A stretch of 7,910 bases of DNA from Oscillospiraceae bacterium (GCA_031271475.1 JAISVP010000067.1:1-7910); one strand, 5' to 3'. Shown: positions 1 through 6,928, counted from the stretch's first letter. Program-made: numbers and translations. The notes: generated from the letters alone by a model not told the origin.

Positions 1-91
1 AAACGCGGTTTCCTGTCCTCTTGCGTTCCTGGAATTTTCAAGCAGTCCGGATGCGCCATAAGTGTAAGTTCTTGCTTTGCCCAGCGGGTTT
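1..91 (-). CDS. Continuation of the YD repeats in a shifted frame, runs off left edge
   Basis: Removing one base of the AAA (minus strand) at 89-91 restores NGNPLGKARTYTYGASG followed by LLENSRNARGQETAF. This is a normal YD-repeat sequence reaching base 1 with no stop. The frame at 38 instead reads NGKPAGQSKNLHLWRIRTA and stops. The match to the YD pattern (Y-x-Y-x-x-x-G-x-L) on the shifted side is clear. This is the 3' direction of the gene, so more YD repeats and a possible C-terminal toxin are expected beyond the window. Confidence 0.65.
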
Positions 92-3000
92 GCCGTTCTC
101 ATCGTATGAATATTTTGTCGTATTTCCGCTGCCGTCCGTTTCGGATAAAATATTTCCAGTTTCATCGTATGTGTACGATACCACATTGCCGTTCGGATCG
201 GGATTTGAAGACACGTGCCCCATCGGATCGGAATTGAAAACCGTTTTATTGCCGTTGCGGTCAGTTCCGACAGCCGTAAGATTTCCGCTCCCGTCTTCGG
301 AATATTCGTAATATGTGACGTTTTTGTCAATGTCATACTGCTTAACGACTCGGCCGTTTTCATCATAAAAATTCTCGACAAACGGATTTTCTTCGCCGAC
401 CGCCTGTTCCGTCAGGATCCGGCCTTTGTCATCGTAAGTGTATACGGCTGTTTCGCCCATAACATCGGTGATTGAAGTCAGTAAACCGTTCTCGTAGGTA
501 AGGGTTGCCGTCCTGCCTTTCCCGTCCGTAACCGATGTCAGAAGTCCGGATCCGCTGTAGTTCAGAACAAGGCTGGCACCGGTGATTTCGTCCGTAATAA
601 CCGCAGAATTTCCGATATAATCAACGCTTACCGTCTTGCCGTTTTTGTCAATAATTTTTATGAGTTTGCCGTCTTTGTCAAACACTTTTTCGCCGCTGTT
701 TTGGGTTGCGAGGGTGTATGTGCCGTCCTCATTCCGGCGTAAACTGTACTTTTTAATGCTCGAAGTAACCGGAACATAATTTCTTACGCCGGCATCATCT
801 GTTTGCTGCAGGACAATATTTCCGTTCTCATCAATATAGCCCGTTACTTCGCCGTTAGCCGTTTCCTCGTCAATGAACGAGGTGTAATTCGTTTCGTTCC
901 AGTGAACGTCTATGCTGTTATCTTTTATATCAAGGCGCGTTTCATAAGCGTGACTCCAACCGTAGCCCGCCTGACCTTTATTTCCGCTTTCCAGAGAATT
1001 GTAATTCAACCCGAACGATAACGGTGAATCGCCGTTTACTGTCATTGCCGTGATGCTGTCAATAAACGCTCCCGTAGTCATATCAACGGGGTCGCCGAAC
1101 TGATCCTCTACCAAAACCTGTTTTACGTTGTATTTGGTAATATGGCTCGGAATCGGAACTACATGCACTTTAATTGCGGTGTTTTCGGTAAGTTCCATTA
1201 CTAACCAGTCAACTAATTTGTAGTAGATTTCATCCGGATCACCTTTGCCTCTGAACTTCGTTTTGTAAGTACCGAGCAGTTCGTCACCCGGTGCGAATAT
1301 ACCTACCTGGACTGACTGTCCGCCTGACATTACGGGAATTTTCGGTAACCGATTCAAGTCCGGAATTATATAGGATGCCTCTTTATTGCTTATTTTGTGC
1401 TTATTTCCTTCAATATCGGTAACGACAATTTCTTCCTCTTTTCCGACATTTATATAATCTCCGAATGTGGTTGTAAGATTATAGAAAGTTTTACTTCCCT
1501 CGTTCACAACCTTGTACTGAACGTAGTATTCTTTCCCGATATAAGCCGAATCTTCGGGATAAACATAGATATTTATTCCTTCGCCGATTTCACCGACAAT
1601 GAAAGATTCTTCCATTTTGAATGTTGCTTTCACCGGAGCATCAAACGGCATTAAATTACCCGAAAATTCCGCTTCTAAATTATATCTTCCCGGCTTGTCG
1701 CCGCTTACAACCCAAGATGCGGTTTTTCTTTGCTGTCCTGCAATATCATCCATACTTTGCTTCGGCTTGTTCGAATTTGTGGTTAAGAACGCAAGTGAAA
1801 GTTCTGACGGAAGTTTAAGATTCGCTGCAGAATCTTCTATCACAAATTCCGGACTTGCATTGTTAATTACGCCCAATTCCACTGCGAACATATCTTTCAT
1901 GAATGAAATACTCTCGCTGACAGTCAAATATGCAAGTGCGGGCTCGACTTCCTCGTCTAAAACTATAGGCTGTATTGCGATTGGAGCACCTCCGGGACCC
2001 GATGTTTTCCCACCGTCTGCGCCTCCGCCTCCGCCGTCTTCATCGTCTTCGCCGATATTTCCGAGTTCCTTAATACTCAAAATCTTGCCGTCACTTGATC
2101 TGACAACATACTCAATATATGTTGGAATCGGTGTTGCCTCAAACGTAAACAGAACCTGAAAACGGTAGGTATGAAAATTTATTGGGCTGTTAAAATCAAC
2201 GCCGGCTTCAACCATTTCCTCTAAAGTCATTCGGTGGACGCTCAGATCACCTGTTACAAGCTCGCCTCTTTCTAAAACAATACGGGTCATAGCGTTGCTT
2301 TCGCCGTATGAGTTAATATTTACCGCTGTTTTAGCAGGCAAGTAGCCGTTCTTGTATGCCGCAATCTGATATGATCCGATTGCTCCGGTAATGTTTACCA
2401 CGCCATTTTCGTCCGCCATCAATGCTCTTTCGGTTTCATTTTCGGGTTCATACATATAGACATAGGCGTAAGGAAGAGGACTTCCGTTAATATCCGTTAT
2501 CTGCACCGGAACATTCCCGTATAATAATTTGTCCAAAACTGACACGGAAACACTCGATTCCGAAACATTTCCGGCTGCGTCTTTTACGGTAAGGACGACA
2601 TCATAAATTCCGGGATTTATAAAATCATAATTGATCCTTGGACCGGAGAATGTTATCCCGTTCCCGAAATCCCAAAGCCAGTCAACAATTCTTACATTAT
2701 CTATACATGCCGTTGCGTCAAAGACAATTTCCATACCGGAAATTCCGAGAATTTCTTTGGCAATATTTATCTGCGGCGCGTCATCGTCAATATCAAGAGG
2801 CGAACCGATTTCAATGCTGCTTGACGAGAAATTACCGTATTTATCGTAAACCTGAATTTTGTACTCGTAATATTCCAGAGGAGAAACTGCTGCGTCCGTG
2901 TATTCAAGTTCCTGCGTATCGCCCAAAGAACGGAACCGTGCGTCCGTCATGGATTTTTTGTACAGACGGTAAAATGCGAAATCATCGGATTCTACGGCTG

Positions 3001-4090
3001 TCCACGTAAGTTTCATCTTCCTGTTTTCGGGCGTGACAGTAAGAACCGTCGAGTCAGGTGCGGATTTATTCAGAATATATTCGGCAGTAAAAGAATCGCT
3101 TACATTTCCTGTTACGTCTTTGGCAACCGCTTTAAGTGTATAATTTGTTTCTTCAAGGTCGTCCGTGTTCCAAGTAAAATCCGCAGACTGATAATTGGAA
3201 TTCAAGTCGAACGTTCCGATTTCCTGCCATATATCATCGGAATCTGTTTTTTTGTACTCAACAGAAACCGATGACAGTCTGTTGTTGTCGACTGCGACTA
3301 CGCTGAGTTTCGGATTGGCGGCAAGGTGCGATCCGGAAGCGATAGTGAATCCTAAAACCTTCGGATTTTCCGTATCCGGAAGTATCTGTGCTATTGCCTC
3401 ATTTGAGAATTCGCTTCTATTGCCTGCCATGTCGAAAGCGATTACTTTATATGTGTAAACCGCTCCGAATTTGGCGGAAATATCATAGAAATCCTTCGTT
3501 CTGCAATCCGCAATTTTTGAATATTGAGTTTTTCCGTCTTCTGCTCTGTAAATTTCAAAACGTGTGACATCGGAATCGGTTACCGTCCATGTAAGATGAG
3601 CGTTTCCGCTGTTTCCGGCAGCTGTCAGATCGGAAATTTTAGCAGGCGGCGTGCGGTCGATTTTGTAGTTACTGACACAGGGTTCGCTTGAAAGACCTGC
3701 TTTATCGTACAGCACGGCCTCAATAAATATTTCGCCTTCCGGCATTTTTGATACGTCAAACGAGTACGTTAATGTTTTGGAAGATAACGGTACTTCCGTG
3801 GTTACGGCTGCTAAATCTGTCCAGTTTTTATCATCTCCCTGATCGTAAGAATACCTTAATATCAATTTCTGGACCGCAATGTTGTCGACACCCTCAACTG
3901 AAATGTACATACTTGAGTTAAATGCCGAGGCGGCGGGATAAAACGACCTGATTGCAGGCGCGGTTGTATCACTTTCTGTCGTCAGCCTTACTGTATCGGA
4001 TGCCACTCCCCTATTGTCAAGGTCGTCATAAGCCACAACTCTGAACGTATATTCCGTATCAGGCTGTAATCTTTGTACATGCATTCCCAA
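38..4090 (-). CDS. Central part of the RHS surface protein: FN3/Ig-like/PKD stalk, RHS entry domain, YD repeats
   Basis: The 1,350-codon frame begins at an ATG with no convincing ribosome binding site, and FN3 coding continues upstream of it to about 4183, so it is a continuation of the preceding frame, not an independent gene. Approximate residues from that ATG: rest of FN3-1 at 1-40; Ig-like 41-149; FN3-2 150-245 (with HLTWT); Ig-like 246-346; FN3-3 347-437 (with KLTWT); PKD 438-521 (WLWDFGNG and YDVVLTVKDAAGN are typical); carboxypeptidase-regulatory-like 522-620; linker with GGGGG near 677-702; a further beta-rich stretch to ~990; RHS entry domain (DUF6531-like) from ~995 with DPVDMTTGAF and GYGWSHAYE; YD repeats from ~1150 (YTYDDKGRI, YTYDETGNI, YSYDENGKP). 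The stop at 38-40 is artefactual: the YD frame continues in another frame from 91 leftwards. Confidence 0.8.
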   Translation of the reverse strand: MGMHVQRLQPDTEYTFRVVAYDDLDNRGVASDTVRLTTESDTTAPAIRSFYPAASAFNSSMYISVEGVDNIAVQKLILRYSYDQGDDKNWTDLAAVTTEVPLSSKTLTYSFDVSKMPEGEIFIEAVLYDKAGLSSEPCVSNYKIDRTPPAKISDLTAAGNSGNAHLTWTVTDSDVTRFEIYRAEDGKTQYSKIADCRTKDFYDISAKFGAVYTYKVIAFDMAGNRSEFSNEAIAQILPDTENPKVLGFTIASGSHLAANPKLSVVAVDNNRLSSVSVEYKKTDSDDIWQEIGTFDLNSNYQSADFTWNTDDLEETNYTLKAVAKDVTGNVSDSFTAEYILNKSAPDSTVLTVTPENRKMKLTWTAVESDDFAFYRLYKKSMTDARFRSLGDTQELEYTDAAVSPLEYYEYKIQVYDKYGNFSSSSIEIGSPLDIDDDAPQINIAKEILGISGMEIVFDATACIDNVRIVDWLWDFGNGITFSGPRINYDFINPGIYDVVLTVKDAAGNVSESSVSVSVLDKLLYGNVPVQITDINGSPLPYAYVYMYEPENETERALMADENGVVNITGAIGSYQIAAYKNGYLPAKTAVNINSYGESNAMTRIVLERGELVTGDLSVHRMTLEEMVEAGVDFNSPINFHTYRFQVLFTFEATPIPTYIEYVVRSSDGKILSIKELGNIGEDDEDGGGGGADGGKTSGPGGAPIAIQPIVLDEEVEPALAYLTVSESISFMKDMFAVELGVINNASPEFVIEDSAANLKLPSELSLAFLTTNSNKPKQSMDDIAGQQRKTASWVVSGDKPGRYNLEAEFSGNLMPFDAPVKATFKMEESFIVGEIGEGINIYVYPEDSAYIGKEYYVQYKVVNEGSKTFYNLTTTFGDYINVGKEEEIVVTDIEGNKHKISNKEASYIIPDLNRLPKIPVMSGGQSVQVGIFAPGDELLGTYKTKFRGKGDPDEIYYKLVDWLVMELTENTAIKVHVVPIPSHITKYNVKQVLVEDQFGDPVDMTTGAFIDSITAMTVNGDSPLSFGLNYNSLESGNKGQAGYGWSHAYETRLDIKDNSIDVHWNETNYTSFIDEETANGEVTGYIDENGNIVLQQTDDAGVRNYVPVTSSIKKYSLRRNEDGTYTLATQNSGEKVFDKDGKLIKIIDKNGKTVSVDYIGNSAVITDEITGASLVLNYSGSGLLTSVTDGKGRTATLTYENGLLTSITDVMGETAVYTYDDKGRILTEQAVGEENPFVENFYDENGRVVKQYDIDKNVTYYEYSEDGSGNLTAVGTDRNGNKTVFNSDPMGHVSSNPDPNGNVVSYTYDETGNILSETDGSGNTTKYSYDENGKPAGQSKNLHLWRIRTA

Positions 4091-5475
4091 AGTTTTGTCT
4101 GTTCTTCCGGCTTCAATAAAAGTTCCGTCGGCTGACTGCCGCTCAACTTTGAAATAACTGAAATCCGCGTCTTTACGGTGTTTTCAGCGTTAAATTCAGA
4201 TGCCGCCGCAGTTTTCCCCGCACCTCTGACCGCAACGGTCTGCGGTGTGATAACTTCGCTGTTTGTAATCGAAATATCTTTTTCCGTGTAAATAATTATT
4301 GAACCGTTTTCGTTAATAACTGTCGCGCCGTCGGTATTAAATCCGGTATCGCCCGTCCCTAAAAGCAGCTGACCGCCCGGGGTGTAAATGCATTCAAGGG
4401 ACGGAAAATTGCCCGCCAAATTCAGATTGCCCCAAGCGGTTTTGTATATATATTTTAAATTCGGATAGCTGCCGATTAATTGCGTGCCTCCGTTGTTTTC
4501 AATTTTTAATTCTTCAAGATTTGCGTACTCGCCGTTTAATGTGATATTGCCTCCGGCCGCGGTGATTTTTTTCGCGCCAAGCGCCGATTCCGGATTAACG
4601 CTTTCGCTGCCGTACCCGCACTGAACCGCAGTTGCTCCGGATTGGCATGCCGAAAATACAGGATTGTTTTTCTTCAGTTCATTTATCCGTTCCGGCACGT
4701 GATTCTGATTGAAATTGTCCTGAAATACAGCGCCGGGAAGTTGTCCGGAATTGCTCCAGTTCCCGGAAACGCTTTGCTCAGCAACTGGAATGAAATTGGA
4801 ATTGTCCCCAAGTTTCAGCAAATCCGTCTTGCCGTTTGAGTCGGGTTCAATTACTAAATCAGAGTCAAATACAGGCAGAATGGATGCCAATTTTGCTTGG
4901 TTTCCATAAACATTGGCTAAAAAATCCGCACCGAATGCTCCGATTTTCCCTTTGCCCTCGGTGATTTCCTCTGCCGGCGGTTTTCTCATTGCGCTTATGT
5001 CGATATTTATATCGGTATCCGAAATATACGGCCCTTCAAAGTACAGGCTGCTGCTGACGTAGTCGCCTTTGATGACATTTATATTGTCAAGCTCGTTTGC
5101 GTCCGCTAACAGATTTTCAAAAATGTCAGGCAATTCCATTTGCTCCGCATTCTCAATTTTCTTGCCTATTGAAACAGAATCCGCGTTTTCAAAAACATTG
5201 CCTGCGGACATAGCAATCCCCGAAACAGCTATATTTTTCCCGTCTAAGCTTACACTCCCGTTTGAGCGGATATTGCCGTTAATATTTAATTCTGTCTCGC
5301 CGGATATCCGGGTTGTGATCTCATTTTCTCCCGAAGAAAACAGCGTATAATCCCACGGATTACCGCTCGGTATGTACTGAACATAACTTATCGCCGCAAA
5401 TGTCGCCGATGTCAGCACAGTCAATGACAACGCTCCCGCCGCTATTTTTACACCGGTCTTTTTTAGAATTCCCAT
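3988..5475 (-). CDS. N-terminal part of the RHS surface protein: signal peptide plus beta-rich domain
   Basis: This 495-residue frame starts with a classical signal peptide: MGILKKTG, then a hydrophobic stretch at about residues 11-32 with small residues near Ala27-Ala28. The next 400 residues are rich in Gly, Asn, Ser and short beta-like strands (for example TELNINGNIRSNGSVSLDG). They recall bactofilin-like or prepilin-like beta-solenoid regions, but I do not recognise a named family. Residues ~307-375 form a ladder of three ~20-residue units (see 4346-4553). The authentic frame ends near residue 431. The last ~62 residues are read in the wrong frame after the break at 4171-4184: the neighbouring frame encodes FN3 sequence there while this one gives low-complexity nonsense ending in EWHPIQ. 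The ATG at 5475 has AAGGAGG 10 nt upstream. Likely role: export and the base or stalk of the surface protein. Confidence 0.75.
   Translation of the reverse strand: MGILKKTGVKIAAGALSLTVLTSATFAAISYVQYIPSGNPWDYTLFSSGENEITTRISGETELNINGNIRSNGSVSLDGKNIAVSGIAMSAGNVFENADSVSIGKKIENAEQMELPDIFENLLADANELDNINVIKGDYVSSSLYFEGPYISDTDINIDISAMRKPPAEEITEGKGKIGAFGADFLANVYGNQAKLASILPVFDSDLVIEPDSNGKTDLLKLGDNSNFIPVAEQSVSGNWSNSGQLPGAVFQDNFNQNHVPERINELKKNNPVFSACQSGATAVQCGYGSESVNPESALGAKKITAAGGNITLNGEYANLEELKIENNGGTQLIGSYPNLKYIYKTAWGNLNLAGNFPSLECIYTPGGQLLLGTGDTGFNTDGATVINENGSIIIYTEKDISITNSEVITPQTVAVRGAGKTAAASEFNAENTVKTRISVISKLSGSQPTELLLKPEEQTKLWECMYKDYSLIRNIRSELWLMTTLTIGEWHPIQ
4346..4553 (-). repeat. Ladder of ~20-residue protein repeats inside the N-terminal region
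   Basis: Three successive units can be aligned by eye: GNITLNGEYANLEELKI..., TQLIGSYPNLKYIYKTAWG and NLNLAGNFPSLECIYTPGG, followed by the half unit QLLLGTG. The pattern is roughly G-x-L-x-L-x-G-x-(Y/F)-x-(N/S)-L-(K/E)-x-I-Y. One L-x-L strand and one N-L-x-x-I strand per turn suggest a small beta-solenoid or leucine-rich-like ladder. Seen directly in the translation; the fold is inferred. Confidence 0.55.
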
Positions 5476-5485
5476 TTCTGAAATT

Positions 5486-5492
5486 CCTCCTT
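5486..5492 (-). promoter_or_regulatory. Ribosome binding site for the RHS surface protein
   Basis: AAGGAGG on the minus strand, 10 nt before the ATG at 5475. It fixes the start of the giant protein at the codon directly preceding its signal peptide. Confidence 0.85.
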
Positions 5493-5546
5493 GTTTTTAT
5501 GTCTTCCGCTCGTCCGTGCGGTTCTGTAGAATTGTTTGTTATATTT

Positions 5547-5572
5547 TTAAGTAACCACGGCAAACACCTCCT
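5547..5572 (-). promoter_or_regulatory. Upstream AGGAGG with four-codon minicistron in the leader
   Basis: A second perfect AGGAGG (5567-5572) lies 8 nt before GTG-GTT-ACT-TAA (5558-5547), about 70 nt upstream of the true start. The spacing is ideal for translating a three-residue peptide. It may be a translated leader, a ribosome standby site, or chance remains of an older gene start. Directly seen; function unknown. Confidence 0.35.
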
Positions 5573-5729
5573 GCTTACATAATTTAAAAAAATTTATTTT
5601 TCGACGTAATCCGACTTTTGATGAACAACAGTTATTTTCAACTTTCTACTGGACGCTCTGAGTTGTTTTAAGTACTTTAAATTTAGGGCATACTAAATTA
5701 AAGCATCATCCGCATATATTCTATGTATA

Positions 5730-5759
5730 ATTATATCATAATCACAGATTATTTGTCGA
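5730..5759 (-). promoter_or_regulatory. Promoter of the RHS surface protein gene
   Basis: Minus strand TCGACA, 18-nt spacer, TATAAT, with an extended -10 (TGA directly before TATAAT). The -10 occupies 5730-5735 and the -35 occupies 5754-5759. Transcription would start near 5723, giving a leader of about 250 nt before the ATG at 5475. The 5580-5720 stretch of that leader is AT-rich and I recognise no riboswitch in it. Confidence 0.6.
5738..5752. promoter_or_regulatory. Candidate operator palindrome inside the promoter spacer
   Basis: ATAATC-ACA-GATTAT is a perfect inverted repeat with 6-bp arms and a 3-nt centre. It fills nearly the whole spacer between the -35 and -10 boxes of the RHS promoter. 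A bound dimeric repressor here would block RNA polymerase. XRE-family repressors commonly bind such sites, and one XRE stub and one intact XRE gene are adjacent. The site is seen; the regulator assignment is inference. Confidence 0.4.
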
Positions 5760-5815
5760 TAGTTTTTATAAAAAATTTAATCGAATTATTAACAAACGAA
5801 AGGTACAAGATAATC

Positions 5816-5896
5816 ATGGAAATTAAAGAACGCGTAAAAAAAATCAGACAAGCCCTCGATCTAAGCCAAAAACAGTTTGCAGAACGCACACAATAA
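5816..5896 (+). pseudogene. XRE-family repressor stub (26 codons)
   Basis: ATG at 5816 opens MEIKERVKKIRQALDLSQ followed by KQFAERTQ and a stop at 5894-5896. This is the N-terminal helix pair of an XRE/Cro-like helix-turn-helix (R-x-x-L-x-L-S-Q-x-x-F-A-E-R). The recognition helix and everything after it are missing, and no other frame downstream resumes the domain. An intact relative would be 65-120 residues or more. A weak AAAGG lies about 11 nt upstream. It diverges from the RHS gene, the usual place for a regulator of that gene. Probably a decayed repressor; a functional 26-residue peptide is unlikely. Confidence 0.6.
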
Positions 5897-5972
5897 TCTC
5901 AAATCGCTGTTCCAGCATATAAAAATCTCTTTGCTACCCAAGTATATTACTTTTGTAAAGACAATATGCAAA

Positions 5973-6209
5973 TTATTCCACGCCGTCAATTAACCAATTC
6001 CATGAAACTTCAAGTGCATTCTTGATTTTGTGTAATATCTCAACGGACATTTTCTTTTGTCCTGTTTCAATATCAAATAAAAAGCGTGAACTAACTCCGG
6101 ATTTCATAGCGAGCTTTTCCCGAGTCCATTCAATTTCAACACGCCTTTCCATTATACGTTTTCCAATGCCTTTATAAAATTCATTTTTCATATCCCATAA
6201 ATACTGCAC
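5973..6209 (-). CDS. XRE-family helix-turn-helix transcriptional regulator
   Basis: A small DNA-binding protein made almost only of an HTH_3 domain. The core runs from IGKRIMERRVEIEWTREKLA (first two helices) through MKSGVSSRFLFDIETGQKK (recognition helix and the usual E-x-G turn) to LHKIKNALEVSWNWLIDG at the C-terminus, typical of Cro/C1-type single-domain repressors. The longest frame starts at GTG 6209 (78 residues) without a ribosome binding site. An internal ATG at 6191 gives 71 residues starting MKNEFYKGIG and fits the family better, though its binding site is weak too. It has its own promoter (6239-6267). It is tail-to-tail with the repressor stub and lies upstream of the RHS gene on the same strand, so control of the RHS promoter is plausible but unproven. 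No partner toxin is seen. Confidence 0.8.
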   Translation of the reverse strand: MQYLWDMKNEFYKGIGKRIMERRVEIEWTREKLAMKSGVSSRFLFDIETGQKKMSVEILHKIKNALEVSWNWLIDGVE

Positions 6210-6238
6210 TTTCGATATAAATTAACACTTTCACAATG

Positions 6239-6267
6239 ATTATATCATATTTTTAATTGGTTGTCTA
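6239..6267 (-). promoter_or_regulatory. Promoter of the XRE regulator
   Basis: Minus strand TAGACA (6262-6267), 17-nt spacer, TATAAT (6239-6244), again with extended TGA before the -10. The -10 overlaps a small dyad, ATGAT-TAT-ATCAT (6236-6248), which could serve autoregulation. It shares the 11-mer TATGATATAAT with the RHS promoter. Confidence 0.6.
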
Positions 6268-6361
6268 CGCTCAACTGTTCATATTTGGGGATTTTTTTAG
6301 ATTTTTTTGTGTTCTGTCAGTCCTCACATAAATACAAGGCTCTGTAAGTTCAAACTTCTGC

Positions 6362-6409
6362 AAAAAATCCTCTGTAAGCTCTTCTTTCAAAACTTACAGA
6401 GGATTTTTT
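6362..6409. terminator. Bidirectional Rho-independent terminator
   Basis: Perfect 17-bp inverted repeat (arms 6362-6378 and 6393-6409; core TCCTCTGTAAG/CTTACAGAGGA) around a 14-nt loop. It is flanked by A6 on one side and T6 on the other, so it has a U-tract on either strand. On the minus strand it terminates the 6408-6710 gene, whose stop codon overlaps the hairpin. The 9-mer CTCTGTAAG of the left arm is repeated 30 nt upstream (6340-6348). Confidence 0.85.
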
Positions 6410-6710
6410 ATTTTATCAGATCATTCTCTTCCAGAACATTCAGAGCGTCCTCAACACCTTTTTTATACAAAGCGTCCAGTTCGTAAGCGTCATGTGCAAA
6501 CGCCGCATCGGAATATTTTTCAAAAAGTATATCTGTTTCTGTGCCGGCAATTCTTCTTTTCAGATCCATACTTGCGTCAGTACGTTTATTGTTGAGCCGC
6601 TTGTATTCTTCGTCATTACTGAGCATTTCATTCAGAATTTCATCTCTTCTCGTTTGGTACATTTTCTCAAACTGTTTTTCCAGTGCCGGATGCTTTTTGA
6701 ATATTTTCAT
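6408..6710 (-). CDS. Small acidic/charged cytosolic protein, DUF6809-like
   Basis: A 100-residue protein with no signal peptide or membrane segment, predicted largely alpha-helical and highly charged. The N-terminal half (MKIFKKHPALEKQFEKMYQT and on through NDEEYKRLNN) looks like two amphipathic helices. The C-terminal half (ILFEKYSDAAFAHDAYELDA, then YKKGVEDALNVL) follows the pattern E-x-F-E-K-Y-x-D-A ... F-x-x-G-x-x-x-x-x-x-x-L seen in DUF6809-type proteins of Clostridia, whose function is unknown. The ATG is preceded by GGAG with a 6-nt gap. It is a single-gene unit closed by the strong hairpin at 6362-6409. No clear promoter is visible upstream. The family assignment is from memory of the pattern and tentative; the gene itself is convincing. 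Confidence 0.75.
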   Translation of the reverse strand: MKIFKKHPALEKQFEKMYQTRRDEILNEMLSNDEEYKRLNNKRTDASMDLKRRIAGTETDILFEKYSDAAFAHDAYELDALYKKGVEDALNVLEENDLIK

Positions 6711-6879
6711 ACTGATCTCCGTTTCATTTTGTTTTGGTTCCCTAAAATCAGTATGGGTGTTTTAAGATAAAAATAAACATGCAAATTCCTTAAATCCGTC
6801 CGCAATTGCTTTTATAACCTCTCCCGCTGTTATTTAGCACTTTTCCAAACTTTTGACTTAGGAATTGTTACTAAAAAAC

Positions 6880-6908
6880 TTGACAATTAAGAATATAAGT
6901 GATATAGT
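6880..6908 (+). promoter_or_regulatory. Near-consensus promoter reading rightwards, antisense to the tRNA
   Basis: TTGACA (6880-6885), 17-nt spacer, TATAGT (6903-6908), with TGA extended -10. It is the best sigma-A promoter in the window, yet no conventional gene lies downstream on the plus strand. The transcript would begin near 6915 and run through the antisense of the tRNA-Leu. Confidence 0.6.
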
Positions 6909-6928
6909 AAAAGGGAGTAAACTGCAGT

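Larger units (their letters stand above)
1..5475 (-). pseudogene. Secreted giant RHS/YD-repeat protein gene, two frame disruptions, 3' end outside window
   Basis: Three minus-strand open frames join into one protein of more than 1,830 residues when two frame changes are allowed, at 4171-4184 and 89-91. Order of parts: signal peptide, beta-rich region with ladder repeats, FN3, Ig-like, FN3, Ig-like, FN3, PKD, carboxypeptidase-regulatory-like module, Gly/Asp linker, RHS entry domain, YD repeats. Proteins of this kind are exported and displayed on the cell surface. The RHS/YD shell usually encloses a C-terminal toxin or effector, but that end is off the left edge. Each frame change falls inside a recognisable domain whose two halves match across the joint, so they are breaks in one gene rather than gene borders. 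Whether they are real mutations or assembly errors cannot be told from this sequence alone. The start is well supported by the ribosome binding site at 5486-5492. Confidence 0.8.

Noticed and set aside
1599..2159. 186-residue plus-strand ORF with Pro/Ser runs
   Set aside because: It is the antisense image of the Gly/Asp linker and its surroundings, and has no ribosome binding site.
2638..3009. 123-residue plus-strand ORF
   Set aside because: Shadow of the FN3-3/PKD coding region; its composition is typical of antisense reading.
4171..4184. Programmed -1 frameshift joining the two large frames
   Set aside because: There is no X-XXY-YYZ slippery heptamer in the overlap, and the FN3 B strand is missing at the joint, which a ribosomal shift would not explain.
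5360..5563. 67-residue minus-strand ORF from TTG beginning MPWLLKNITNN
   Set aside because: Its start is only 3 nt from the AGGAGG, it overlaps the signal peptide coding in another frame and it has no protein-like pattern.
5580..5723. Riboswitch in the long leader of the RHS gene
   Set aside because: The stretch is AT-rich and I could not match any conserved riboswitch core to it.
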